A stretch of DNA of 64,000 bases, taken from Platynereis dumerilii. Its lineage: Eukaryota; Annelida; Polychaeta; Phyllodocida; Nereididae. The notes under the pieces are model-generated. The model worked only from the letters and a program-made list of their open reading frames with translations. It had not been told where the DNA came from and did not search any database. The number at the start of each line of letters is the position of its first letter. Positions within the stretch are counted from its first letter, which is position 1. This document shows positions 1 through 12,600 of the stretch, piece after piece. The stretch spans positions 8,141,658-8,205,657 of the forward strand of contig JAPTHN010000018.1 of assembly GCA_026936325.1 (NCBI GenBank). Direction: 5' to 3'. The position numbers and the translations under genes were made by a program.

Positions 1-3000
1 TTAACATGTTACAAATTTACTCCATGTGAACCACTCCATGTGAACTTCTGCAATGAAATGTGCTCATTAGCTCAGTCAGTAAAGCACTCACCTCACAAGC
101 GAGGGACCAGGGTTCTATCCCCAGGCTGGCCATCATATCATTCTAATGCATTGTCGTTCGCATCAGACATTAATTGGAGGTGGCGTGGGCCCAGCTGTAG
201 ATAAGTCTCTGGTTACCCACGTTAAATAATGTCTACGTTTACCTTTACCTTTACCTCACACTGGTAAGAACAAATAGTTTGCCCCGATAAGTATGTTTGT
301 GTGCGCACTTTTTTGTGTCACCTGGACCTAGTTAGGCAACACGGTTGCATCCGTTTGTCGATATAAGCGGAAAACCCATATGTACGGAGCCTTTGAAGGT
401 TGATGCAAGGAAATAATATATTGAAAATAACACCAAAAAAATCATATCTCAAGAACTATTGGTCATAGAGACAAAAACTGTTTTGTTCACTCTTTTCTCA
501 AAAGTTTCTTATCCCTGCTAACATGCTCCAACTGAATAAACCATCATGAACAATAATTATTACACATGAAAACAGATCAATCAGTTGTTATTCACACTTA
601 GTCACTAAGCCTAATTTGTTACTAGCAGTTGATATTAATACTTGAGCTGTGGTCTCAAATGCTCACAGGGAATGACCAGATAGTGACGTCAGTATTGAGA
701 TACTGACATCATCTCTGCATATATTCACATGAAACATGGCACACTAATATGAGATCTGTAATAACTTTGCTAAATGCATTAGACAATTCTATTCCATATC
801 ATTGGCAGTCCATTCTGGAATTTTTCTTGAAAAAAAAAATGCTAGAAACCGTGAGAAGTGCTTAACTGTACATTCATTTTTCATTTTATAGGAGAACGCC
901 CAATTGCAAATGTAAAGCCATAAAAAAATACTGTGTTTTACAAGAATTTTCAGCCAGATCTTCACTAGTTATAACTTTTGAGTAACGAAGAAAAAATAAT
1001 AAACAGGATTTTATTTATTAGTAACTTATTTATTCACAATAACTTAAATCATATGTACACAGTTGTCTTGAGTATGACAGAAGAATATGGGAATATAGGA
1101 AGCTGATATATGGTCTGAACTGATTGTCCATCAATAATATTGCAATAAAGAATAAATAAAGTAAATGAAATTGCAATCAAATGACCTTTTGAGTGCAATT
1201 GAGAGCCGATACCTTAAAAATTTACAAACTATTGTAAAATTATATATTGATTAATATGGATTTAAAAAATAAATGGGAAAAATATAAGCAAATAGGTCAT
1301 ACAAATATCTATGTATTTTAGACAATATTTTAGATCAATGTATTCTTCTTAAAATTTAGTGCTAATTGGGTAACACTGCAAAAATTCACATGAATTGAGA
1401 ATTCATTCAAAAGACAATATATACAGCAGAATTCTCAACAAGTTAAACAACGTTATAATGAATCAATTCTTGCCAATTTTCCAAATTAGAATGGACAAAT
1501 CCAAGGCTGAATCGCAACATAATCTTTTGTAGTTACGAAAGTTTTAGCTCCGAATGTTCCATAGCTACATTTATTTAACATTAAGCAATATTTCAATAAA
1601 TAGACCTCACATTAGAGATCTTCATGAATTGGTTTCCTGTATTTTATTGGAAGCCGATTCATAGATCATTTAAAAGCAGTTTTAATTTCTAGTACAGCAT
1701 ACAAAGTAACTCATTGTTGGGTGACTAGAAGGAAGTAATTATTAATGACACAATATGCACATCGCTAAGTTTTTTATACATAAAAAGTACACATTCAATA
1801 CGATTCAATTTATATTGACGATGACTAATAATATATCTCACATTCTGAAATCAATTATATAAATTATACATTTGTAAAGTTGTAAAAGGTACCAAAACCT
1901 GTTGGAAAGATAAACTAGTGGTATAACTGCTATACAATTAGGTAATACGTATACATATATATGTGATGACTGTTGTAGAAAGTTACAGTAAAAGTGATGC
2001 TATTAATAAATTTAAAGCATATAAAGAACTATTGTAAAAAGTAAAAATGATTTACAGTGATGGAATATTTGTATTGTGGGGATGCTTAGTTGAGAGACCA
2101 AGCCATAACAAATTATTAGCCAGTTCGAAAAATATTTACAAATCACATTGACAATAAACATTTACTATACTAAAGACTCACTATCTACAATTCAAAATCT
2201 TTATATTCTTTAGAAAAGACAATGAAATTGTATTTGTTGCAATTGACATGTAGATTTGTGATTTAAAATTTTGGCATATGTATAGAAAAAGTGTCAAAAT
2301 TAGCAGATTTTACCACACTTTAGTAACCACTGGTTGATGAGATCGGTCACAATGTAAAAAAAATTGGCACAAGTTTCCAGATCATTTTTGATCACCTTAT
2401 AAAATTGGCACTTGATTCATATGTCACCATATAAGTGTCTCTAAAACTTATATAATACACTTGGTATGATGTTTGACCAAAAAGTAAAGCAATTTTGTTC
2501 GGCTTGAAGCGAACAAATATTTGGTCAGTATTACAAATTGGCACAACTTATATATTTCACATGGAGCGTAACCTCATTGAACTTGTATCATCGCACAGTC
2601 AGCAAAATTGTTTGGGCCTACATTTCGGAATCAGTATTTAGAGAAAATCAGTAAAATTTGAATGTGGAACTATATCATGAACCGTGCATAAAATACATTT
2701 ACAGTGAAAAGTGTTTTCCTTTACGGATTTTCAAAAAAAATACATTCCGACCCACTGACCTCAGTACCAAATATGTAAAAGTTTTTGATGACACCATGAC
2801 TTAAAAAATGAAAATTAAAGCTTTCTTTCAACCCTTGATATACCTGTAAAGCATTGACTCAGAAAAGGTAAAAGTACACAATTCGCATATTTATGAATAA
2901 ATATTTGTCAGCTTTGGATTGTTTTTATGTAAATAAGCACAAATTCTGTTCGATGTGGTGGTGATTGGTTATGATAGTATAAGAGCTGATTTGTACTTTT

Positions 3001-3525
3001 GACGAGGTGGTTTAAAGTTCAAGAGTATTTTAGAAACCAATTTATACATCTGGCCACCATTTCTTGATTATTTGATACAATTTGATATATAAAACATTAA
3101 CTCATAAAGGAGACGGTAATATGATATGAGAATAATTTTCACAAACTACAATATACCCAGCAGAAAACTCATATGAAAAAAGTCTAGGTATATTCTCGTA
3201 CATTAATTTCATTAATCTATAGACTAATGAACAACATTGAACGCAATAGTGTACATTTTTCCAAACTTCAATGTCATTCATATAATGCCATTAGAATGGG
3301 TTGCTTACTCAACGAATAAGCTCATAGAAGTATTAATTCAATTATTAGCATATAAATAGTCATACATTGTAAAAATAAAACAGTTATAATCAATGCATTT
3401 CAATAATCTCAATGAATTGTTCATCATTTAAACAATTATTACAATAAAACAGGTCGCGCGCTGTAAAAGTGGAAGCTCGCAAATTGAAAAACAAAACATT
3501 AAAGACATTAACAACAAATATAATA
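1..3525. other. 3' flank of the laminin gene, probably with its 3' UTR
   Basis: AT-rich sequence with no coding exon on either strand. On the minus strand, AATAAA-type signals (TTTATT on the plus strand) occur near 1643, 1570 and 1010, so the 3' UTR may run 1.9-2.5 kb, but I cannot choose among them. No LG-like exon is present here. The only recognisable repeat is the SINE at 62-255. Confidence 0.5.
62..255 (+). repeat. tRNA-derived SINE with CTTTAC-repeat tail
   Basis: The head has tRNA-like A and B boxes (TTAGCTCAGTCAG and GGTTCTATCCC) with an anticodon-arm-like CCTCACAAGCGAGG. An unrelated body follows, ending in repeats of TTTACC. A head plus body plus short-repeat tail is the SINE layout, so this is not called a functional tRNA gene. 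Confidence 0.65.
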
Positions 3526-3656
3526 CTATAAGATAGGTAGAGGAGTGAAATTATCTAGTTCCTTCAGTAATTGGTCCATTTGGATATTAAGACCATTGAC
3601 CTCGGAGTCCAAGTACTGCATCCGACTTCGCTGGATGTCTATTTGGGCGAAAAGTT
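3526..3656 (-). CDS. Laminin exon 35: end of coil and stop codon
   Basis: [43 protein letters not shown] then TAG. The heptads run to within about ten residues of the stop. Beta and gamma chains end just after the coil with a cysteine that links them; here there is none. Alpha chains would continue into LG domains, but this frame stops. Confidence 0.88.
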
Positions 3657-6600
3657 CTGAAAAGGAATGGTGAAATTGTTATCTTTTAAAGCAGTTTGTT
3701 AACTTGAATAACTTTAAAAAAAATTAAACTATAGTACTATATGCCAAGAGGATTTTTAAAATGTGACATCGATTTTTTTCCTGATTTGCTAGCCTGTACT
3801 GGATTGGGTCTGATTTTTGCATATGTCAGTAAAGAATTGTATGATTGTAGCAATCCTTAATTTTAATAATACATTGTAGGCCTATTATTATCATATTTGA
3901 TTTTATCTGTCAGTAAAGTGATAGTTCCTGTCTTCATGTGTTCAGTTGTATCGATGAAACAACATAACATATTTACTTTAAATTTTTAGCCGATATGAAA
4001 ATATGAAAATGTTCATATTGGTTTGTGCAGTGCGGCCTGTAGATACGTGAAACGCATGATATTGTGCCATTGCATTAATGCTAAACATCCTTAACCAAAC
4101 TGCTTCTGCAAGCATGAATTCTCATCCGATGAGAGGAAAACATATCTCACATGCCTCACATATCGGCCTTTATGACCCATTATGTTTTTCTCTCATCGGA
4201 TGAGAACTTTTGCTTCCACAAGCAGTTTGGCTGAGGATGTTTAGCAGTGATACAATGGCACAAAGTCATGTGTTTCACTTATTTACAGGCGGCACTGTAT
4301 TACTTTTATAGATGTAAATATCATAATCTATAAATTGGTAATAATGTTGTGCATCGACATTGAGATCCTGATTAAATTTTAGTAATTAAAAACAAAAATA
4401 ACATCATTTTTCAAGATAACTTTGAAAATATGTACTTAAGAAAAGCTGAAGTGCTTTATTTATGTTAAGTTGAATGTATATATTTCATACCTTCAATAGC
4501 TTTTATGCCACCAATATCTTTATCCAGTCGTGAAGTGACCTGTTTCAAGTCGGATTGACCTGTTAATAGGTCATTGTAGTTCTGACCGGACAATCCGAGA
4601 CCTGTGCTGGCTTGAGCAGTGACATTGGCTAAAATTACTGTACTCCCTTGCTGGATCTGAAATTTTAAATCATACATATAGTAATGTGTATGGAGCCGTG
4701 AACAGGACATGAGAAAAAAAAAACACTTCTCTTTTATTCACAATTAGGCATCTTGCTTATTCAACATAGCTTTTCTGATTCTTGAATATACGATATATTG
4801 TCTTGAATATGAGCTAATATGTTGAATAAATGAGGTTGTATGTTGAACTAATGAAGGTTTTTCTTGAATAAATGAGATAGCTGTGTTGTATAAATGAGAT
4901 ACTTTCTAAAATAGACGAGAGAGCTATATTGAATAAATGAATGAATCCCGCTGATCATGTTTTTCACTCGTTCTCACTCGAAAAATGCCCGCCGGACATC
5001 CAAAAATTGAGAAAAACTGTGGCTCTTTCCCAGCGGCTTGAAAAAAAAGTTTCAAGAAGCTGAATATTTTTTGACATCCACGGCGGAGTTCCCCCCATTT
5101 CTAGGAACCCACAAATTTACAAAAAAACGTCGGCGGTATGTCAACAATTGTAAGTGGGATGACACAAATTATCAACAAATCATCCAAATTTCCAGGAAAT
5201 CCTATAGCTCGCCGATGCCTAAACTTCTCCGTAACGCCCTGTGAGATGGAAGCATAAGATGACTCAAACTTTCAAATTTTACAGTGTTGGGGAGAGTGGG
5301 GCACAGTGAGACACTTTTTTTATTTTCAAGTGTTCCAAAATTTTGGCAATTAACAGTAAAATGAGTTCAGGCCCACATTATAGATACTGAAGTTGGGTAT
5401 ATTGTCCAGTAGCTTCAGGTTCCTAACTTTCAAAGGTTTGGAGAAACTTTGAGTTACATCAATGCCGGATTAGTGATGTGAGACAGGAGGCAGGGCTCAG
5501 TGAGACAGGGCATCTGAGGCCATACCTGCTGACCTTCTGGACCTGCTGAATTGTTCTATCGATCGTTACTGCAAAAACTACTATATTCTAATAAAAGCAG
5601 ACGACCAGGTCCCTACGGTTGGCTCTTGCAATGGTGCCTCGGATGGGATTTGAGCCAGGGTCCCAGAAATTAGCAGGTTAATAGCCTATCATATTACCAT
5701 GTGCTTGCCAACTGGCCACATAAAGCATACTTGTAAAATAACTGCTTCAAATTACTTCTATTTTAAAACCTGGGAAGAAATAGCCTTGGGCATGTTGTAA
5801 CTTTATAGCAGAGCAGCTGCTTTTAAGTTATTATAGTAATGCTAAATCAATGGCATAAAGTCAGTTTGAGTCAATTTTGATTTCTTCCTGAATATGTAAA
5901 TATATTACTATATTACTAGCTAATGTACATTTATTGCATTTTGTATAATTAATCAATGCAAATGGGTAAAAAAAAGCATAAAAACTAAATGTACTGCTGC
6001 TCTAAGTGCTCTTAGATGAATATGTCTGGAGGACCCAGACTAATACATCACAAACTTTTACATTTTGCTTCTTACTATCCATCAGAGAAGCCATAAAGGA
6101 ATGAAACAGTATGTCAAGCCATAAAATGTGTATGCTCCTGTCTCGTTTATCATTAAGTATGTTGCCTAAAATATTTTTATGGTTAGTATGTCATATAGAC
6201 ATTGATGTAAGGGGGATATCATACAGAAATCATACAAATAATGTCCGAATAACGTACAAATATGACTTGGAAAAGGGCGGTGAGTCATAACTAATGTTAT
6301 TATGAAACATGATACTGATCAAACACCGATCAAACCTGGATCAATAAACACAGAAAGCTCCTGTCATTAATAGCAATATCTATTTATTTCTACTCGACTG
6401 CATTGTAATGATTGTTGGTGCTGCACAAATACGCGCAAACACTCTCCTTTCAAAAGAAACATTAAAGGCATTGAAAGAGTAGCCGTACTAAATATTCGTA
6501 ATAAGCTTAGAAATGTTGCAAAATGGGGAGCAATAGTTTGGTAATGGTGCATAAAATGAGCAAATTTAGTAGTAGAAATGATAACCCATATGTGCGGCAG

Positions 6601-9600
6601 GCCAGAGCAAAGTTACATGTCATAAAATCAAATCAAATATTTCAATTCAACAATTTGGTTTTGACTGTTGTCGAAAACTATCATAATATATTCTCATAAC
6701 AAGGAAAATGAAGAAGAGACAAAACTATACGCTCCCCAAATAGGCCTACACTAGTGCTCATAAATATGGAATACTTTTTTTATAGTACTTATAAAGTAGC
6801 AAACAAATGTTGGTGTTTGAATGTTAGCAAGATCTGGGCTTTCCCAAGAACTCTCAGTAATCCTACATACACGCCCCGAATACAATATTTTACCCTATTC
6901 CTGTTGAAACTCTTACATCAGTTTCTAACATGGACATGTTTGTCCATTTGATTGCAATTGTGTGGTCATTGGAAGTAAACTGCTCAGTGCTCACACTTAA
7001 AAACGCACACTTTCCAAAAGGTTAAAAATAGTACTTCCTCTTAAAGTATCAAGATGAAAGTTTGAACACTTCTAGCAGTTGCCATCAGGTAGATTCATGA
7101 AAATTTACAAATCTCTAAGTGCATTACTTTTGTGTTAAATTAAATTGTCGTGGTTACTGTCGGAAATGCAAGCCAAAATGCACTTCAACACAAAATGCAC
7201 CAATGGAAACATTGGTTTTGTGGCATACTGGATAGGATTAATCTTGTGAAATATCCACATGACAGGCACAGGACATCCAAAAACTGCCCCACAGAAGTTT
7301 TTGAAAAAAAAAGCAGATTTTGAATTGAAAACTCAAAATGTACGACTCAGCATCTGGAAATGAAGAATGTGAACCAAAACTATTAAATTACGTGGCTTTT
7401 TGCTTACTCAGGATAGAAACACATACACAGACAATCATTCCATATCAATACTCTCAAAAATCTGAATAAAACATCTTTTTTTGAAGATTTTTACAAAAGT
7501 CTCCTGTAGGGGGCGGGTCAGCATTGACACTTAAATTTTATTAATTTCATCCTCTTTAATTGTGGTTTGGTCAAATATCCCTTTTCCCCAATCCATCAAG
7601 CAAGTAAAAATGTAAACTTTCCTGGCTTATCAAAAAATATTGTGGAAGGAACAGCTTAGTTGTTGAAATCAATGATCAGAGGATATTGAAATTTTGTGAC
7701 TTGCGTTTTTGACAGTAACCACGACGAATTAATTTGACACAAAAGTACTGCACTTAGAGATTTGAAAATTTTTGTGAATATACCTGATGGCAACTTCTAG
7801 AAATGTGCAAACTTTCATCTTGATACTTTAAGAGAAAGTATTATTTTTAACCTTTTTGGAAGTGTGCGTTTTTAAGCGTGAGCAGTTTAATTACTTGAAT
7901 TGGACCATCATGTGGTCAAACAGAAGTTGCCAAAGCAACCAGTTTTAGTGACAATGCTGATGGATTATACTTATGAGAATGGATGGATAATTGGGGCTTT
8001 ACGTCCTGTATTTATGCACTTGGTAGGCTAATTAGGACAAGAGGAGGACACGGCAATGAGGCAAAGGATGATCCCATATTTATGAGCAAGTGTACATTCT
8101 TTGAAGTAATACTAACCACTTTAGCGTTCTCCACCAAACTAGCCATTCTTTTGACGGCATCTCCAGCGGCTGCCATCCGCACTTTCTTCTCGTTGATGTT
8201 AGCTTCCAGCGTCGTCATATATCTGTCCGTGTCCTTTATGGCATTTACTACTAATCCAGATTGAGTGTTAGCGTTCTGAGCTTTGAGGTTTACCTGCGAT
8301 AAAAATGTGAAAACAATTTATAAGAGAAGAATTTAGTTGAGAGAGACTTCCATGAGTATGTTATAAATATACCTTTAGAGTTATTCACTCTGTCAATTTA
8401 TTTAATTACAAAGTTTGCAGTGGATGTTGCCATGCAAAACAGTTGGTTTTCACAGCTCAAAATCATCATCATGGGGCAGTCTAAGCATAGTGGGATAATG
8501 CATATTAAAAAGATTCAGATTAGGGGCATAAGTTTTATTTTGAGAATAGCTTTTGGGAGTTAGAATGAAGACGAAAACGTTTGCAATCAGTAACATCAGA
8601 TTCTGCATTATCAACTTTCAGGCATTTGATGAATAAATCAATTATATCAAATAAATTTTATTATCAATCAAAAGGTCTTAAAAAGGATTTGAATCCAGAC
8701 TTACCCCATCAACAACAGAAGCAATAGAGGAATTGGAACCAATGAAAGAATTCATGTTGCCTAGCAACTGCCCACTTTTGCTTCTTGTGACATTCAAGTT
8801 GTACATGACTGCTTTTACTTGTTCCAGGGTTCGTTGAGATGTCTCCCTGAAGAAGAAAAAGATTGAGGTCAGATCATTTTATTATAATAATCAAAATTTT
8901 CCATTTTGTGTTTTTATTACTGGACTTGCCTTAATATTTGTTAATTGCCTCACATACAGTACAACCCAAAATAAAGTATGACTACCCTAGTAGGAAAGCA
9001 GAATAGAGAATAGAGTATCTAATATTGGATAAGGTTGTGGTGAGAAGTCAAAGGTAGTTGTAGGCAGATTTGGGGTGGAGAGAAGGTAAACAGAGGACTT
9101 CTGACAGAAAATGTTCTTACTTTATTTTGGTCTTAAGTACTGGACATGCAGTAATTTTAATTGTTTGGGAAGAGTGATTGTGAGTAATCAGTTATTGAAA
9201 CATATATGTGTGACAGTTTAAATTAAATTATGAAAGCAAAAATAATGGGAAATTGTATAATTATGTATTGTTATGTATAATTACCTATTGTTGTAGAACT
9301 AGGCCAAGCTTTTGTTGAGAAATTGAGGTGAAAGAGTTTAGCTATAGAACACTCATCCAGAGAAGTGAAAACAATCAGTACAGGTAAGAAAATATCAATT
9401 GAAAGTTCATGACAGGACATTTATTAATTATAATTAATTAAATTTTGGGATGGTGGGAATGACTGGTGAAGGTGATATGAGGTGGTGCTTGCTGTTAGAA
9501 ATCTTTATGGAAGCCGAGGCATGTTTCTTGGGGGGAGATAAGCTGAGATAATATGTTGAGATAGGTCATGAAAATTGTACTGAGTATCCAATTACAAGTC

Positions 9601-12600
9601 ACAGATATTTGTTGATTATTATACATGTACCTCCACCATGAAAACAGAGCTCTCGTTTGCCGAGCGCAAGTCACATGTCAGTCATAATTTTACTATATTG
9701 CCCTGCAAGAGTTCTTCACAAAAAATAAAAAAAATCGAAAAGGGTATCATAAGTAAAAACCAATGCCCTGCAATAGGCCAGGAAAAAATAATAAAATAAC
9801 AATTTAAAAAATGAAGGCATTAGCGAAAACTATTGTCCTGAAATTGTCCACAAAACAAAAAAAAAGCTCAGCTATGGATAAGTCATGCTATGAAAAACCA
9901 ATAGACAGTTACATTGAGCCTCTTTTAGAAATGTGTACTGCATATCCTTCCACAGTGAAATTAATCACAACAGAGATTAGAAAAGTTTACTTACAGTACA
10001 CTTGTGGCTTCATTACTGGCCTCTATAACAACGGCTTGCGCTTTGGAAGCTCTGGAGAATGTTGCATCCACAACTCCTTTCGTTAAAGAGAAACTTTTAA
10101 TGTTATCCGTTACGACTTTGAGTTCGGCAAGAGGACGAAGGGTTGTCGTGGTAATGTTTTTGATGAAATTGTTACTCTGGTCGATCATGGTGGTGACGTT
10201 CTTCAAGCTGTCAAGATGAACCATAATTCCTTGGAACACTGATGTCGCATTGTTCTTGGTGTCATTTGCTGTTTGCTGAAAGGGAATATGAAGAATAGGA
10301 TTAATAAGGAGTTTTGTATAACCAGGTGAGGTAGAGTCTCGGGCAGAATCATTTGATCATTCAGACACTTGGAGTATCTCTCTTACGTATCGACAGTCAG
10401 AGGCCAGATCATTTTAGTCTGTGATGCTAAAAATGTCACAATCAGGGACCCCAACTCTTGATTGACTTTTCGGATGGAGAATGAGATGAAACGGATGCCA
10501 TATAAAGTCAAAAGCATTGATTCTTCTTCAAAGTGAAATTTACAATGTAAACTTTACATGCATGAGTGGATGATTTTTGACTGATAGAGTTTGTTTATTT
10601 TGCCTGATGCATCTGCATAATATAGGGAATTTTTAAAAACAAGTGCAAGGTCTGTTTTGATCAAATAAAATGGCCTGAATATATGACTTTCTCATCCGCT
10701 CTAGTTCAGATAGAATCAATGCTTTTTGCTTAATTTTTTTTAATGAGAGATGAGACGAGTTATTTAACGATGCTGCAACCCTGCTTTGTTTTGATAGTCT
10801 ATTTTTAATTTGTAATATGAGTGTAACAAATAAGATGGACTTACCAACACAAAATGATATTTAAAATGTTAAAAACTTCTGAAAAAACATAACAATATTT
10901 GAACTTACCACATATTTGTTCAGTTTCCCAAGCGCTTCATCAGTGGTCGTCTTAGCAAGAGTAAGATTTGCTTTCGTTACTTGTGCTAAATCCACCATTG
11001 CTTGAATTTGATCCCTTTTGTTTATCACTATCGCTTCTGAATTTGTTAAAGTCCCATTAACATTCGATATGAGATCGTTTGTGCCGTTCAGGCTCTTCAC
11101 AATATTATTCAGTACTCCAGGTGAATTTTGGGCAACTTTCGTAGCATTTTGCAAAACGATATCATTCGTTAGTAGTGCGGGTTTGTCATTTTTCAAGATG
11201 ACTTTCGCAGAAGTTTCGTCCAGCAACGCAGAATCTAGTTTAGTCTTGGCGAGAGTGACTTTGGATACGAGGGATTGCACCATGTTACTTGTGTTAGAGA
11301 TGAGATTGGTCGCAAGACTGATACTGGCCCAGGCGTCGTTCCTCGTTTTAGCGTAAAACTGTGGAAAATACATGCAAATAATCTTATTTTCAACATTTTT
11401 TTGTGACATGAAAGTTTGTATCAGGGTATAAACCAGCTGCAAAACTAATTTAGGCCACACATAATTGATCTTTAGCTTCTCGGATTCGTCTCAAGGCCTT
11501 TTTTCTAGGGTCGGTCGGTAGGACAAAAAAAAAAGGTGAAAAAGGAAATCTACTGTGTTGGCGGGTCTGCGAAGTTAAGAATCAATTATGTGTGGCCTTA
11601 TTATATATTATACAAAAGTTATGTCAGTTTCGAGAATTACATTGCTAAAAGAATAATCAAAGATTCCCATTAAATGTATTGGTTTGGAAAGGAATTTATC
11701 ACACAACAAATTGTTTCAAAAGATTCCTACACAGGATATATAAGTAAGAAATTATCTGAAGATGCTTCTGAATATCTTAATTATCAATAAAGGAAAACAT
11801 GAGAATTCATTATTCACAATATATATGTTTTTTCCCGAAAAAACTACATTACAGCAAAGTTGAAATAAAGGTGCCAATGTTGGTGTAAATTGCATGGAAC
11901 TTTATGGTAGAAATTATGGTGTCACAGCATTGTGAAGCAACGTCAGGAAACGACGTAAAATGCAACATTGCAGTATTAACATAACAAAGCTTTAACCTCA
12001 TGTTCACAATGTGGCAACAATTTCTACCATACAATTCTAGGTGACACCAGATGAAGGTCCACACACTAGCAATGTTATTTTAACATTGGGTGTGTCTTGA
12101 GTTGCATATATTTTACATTCCAATGTTAATACAAGACCTGGAGGAGATAGAAGCAACAAAATGTACTTACATCATATCGGTCCTTGTAACTTTTAACAAG
12201 CGTAGACATCATATTCGGCGTCAAAGATAATCCTCGCAATATAAAGTATCCGGAAAAAGCTTGAGCAGTTGTGACATTGAGATTTGTAGCCTTGTAAGTA
12301 TTTTCCAACCGGAGGGTTAAGTTTAGTTGGAGTTTTGCTTTGGCCATTAGCTGGAAAGAAAGGTGAGATTGTTCTGAATAAGAAATTGATATATTTTATT
12401 GTAGTTTGGTTGAATGAAGGAATATCATAAGAAATCAAATTATGCAAACAAGCCTCTGATACATTTATTCTGGTTCTAAAAAAGGGTCTAAAGGGTGCCA
12501 AAGCAACGCTACTTTAATAATTGCCTTCTGGATAAGGTGTTTGACTGCTACATGCATTGTTGTGGGTTCGAACCCCAGTCACAGCATGGAGGAACTGAGC

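Noticed and set aside
62-135. Functional tRNA gene
   Set aside because: A- and B-box-like motifs are present, but the acceptor stem does not pair and an unrelated body with a TTTACC tail follows, as in a SINE.
1-3525. LG-domain exons downstream of the coil, which would make this an alpha chain
   Set aside because: No LG-like sequence in any frame here, and exon 35 reads straight to a stop right after the heptads. Exons beyond coordinate 1 cannot be excluded.
12193-12501. 102-residue minus-strand frame overlapping coil exon 29
   Set aside because: It is a different frame from the exon, has no heptads and ends inside the intron; the chosen frame joins its neighbours in phase.
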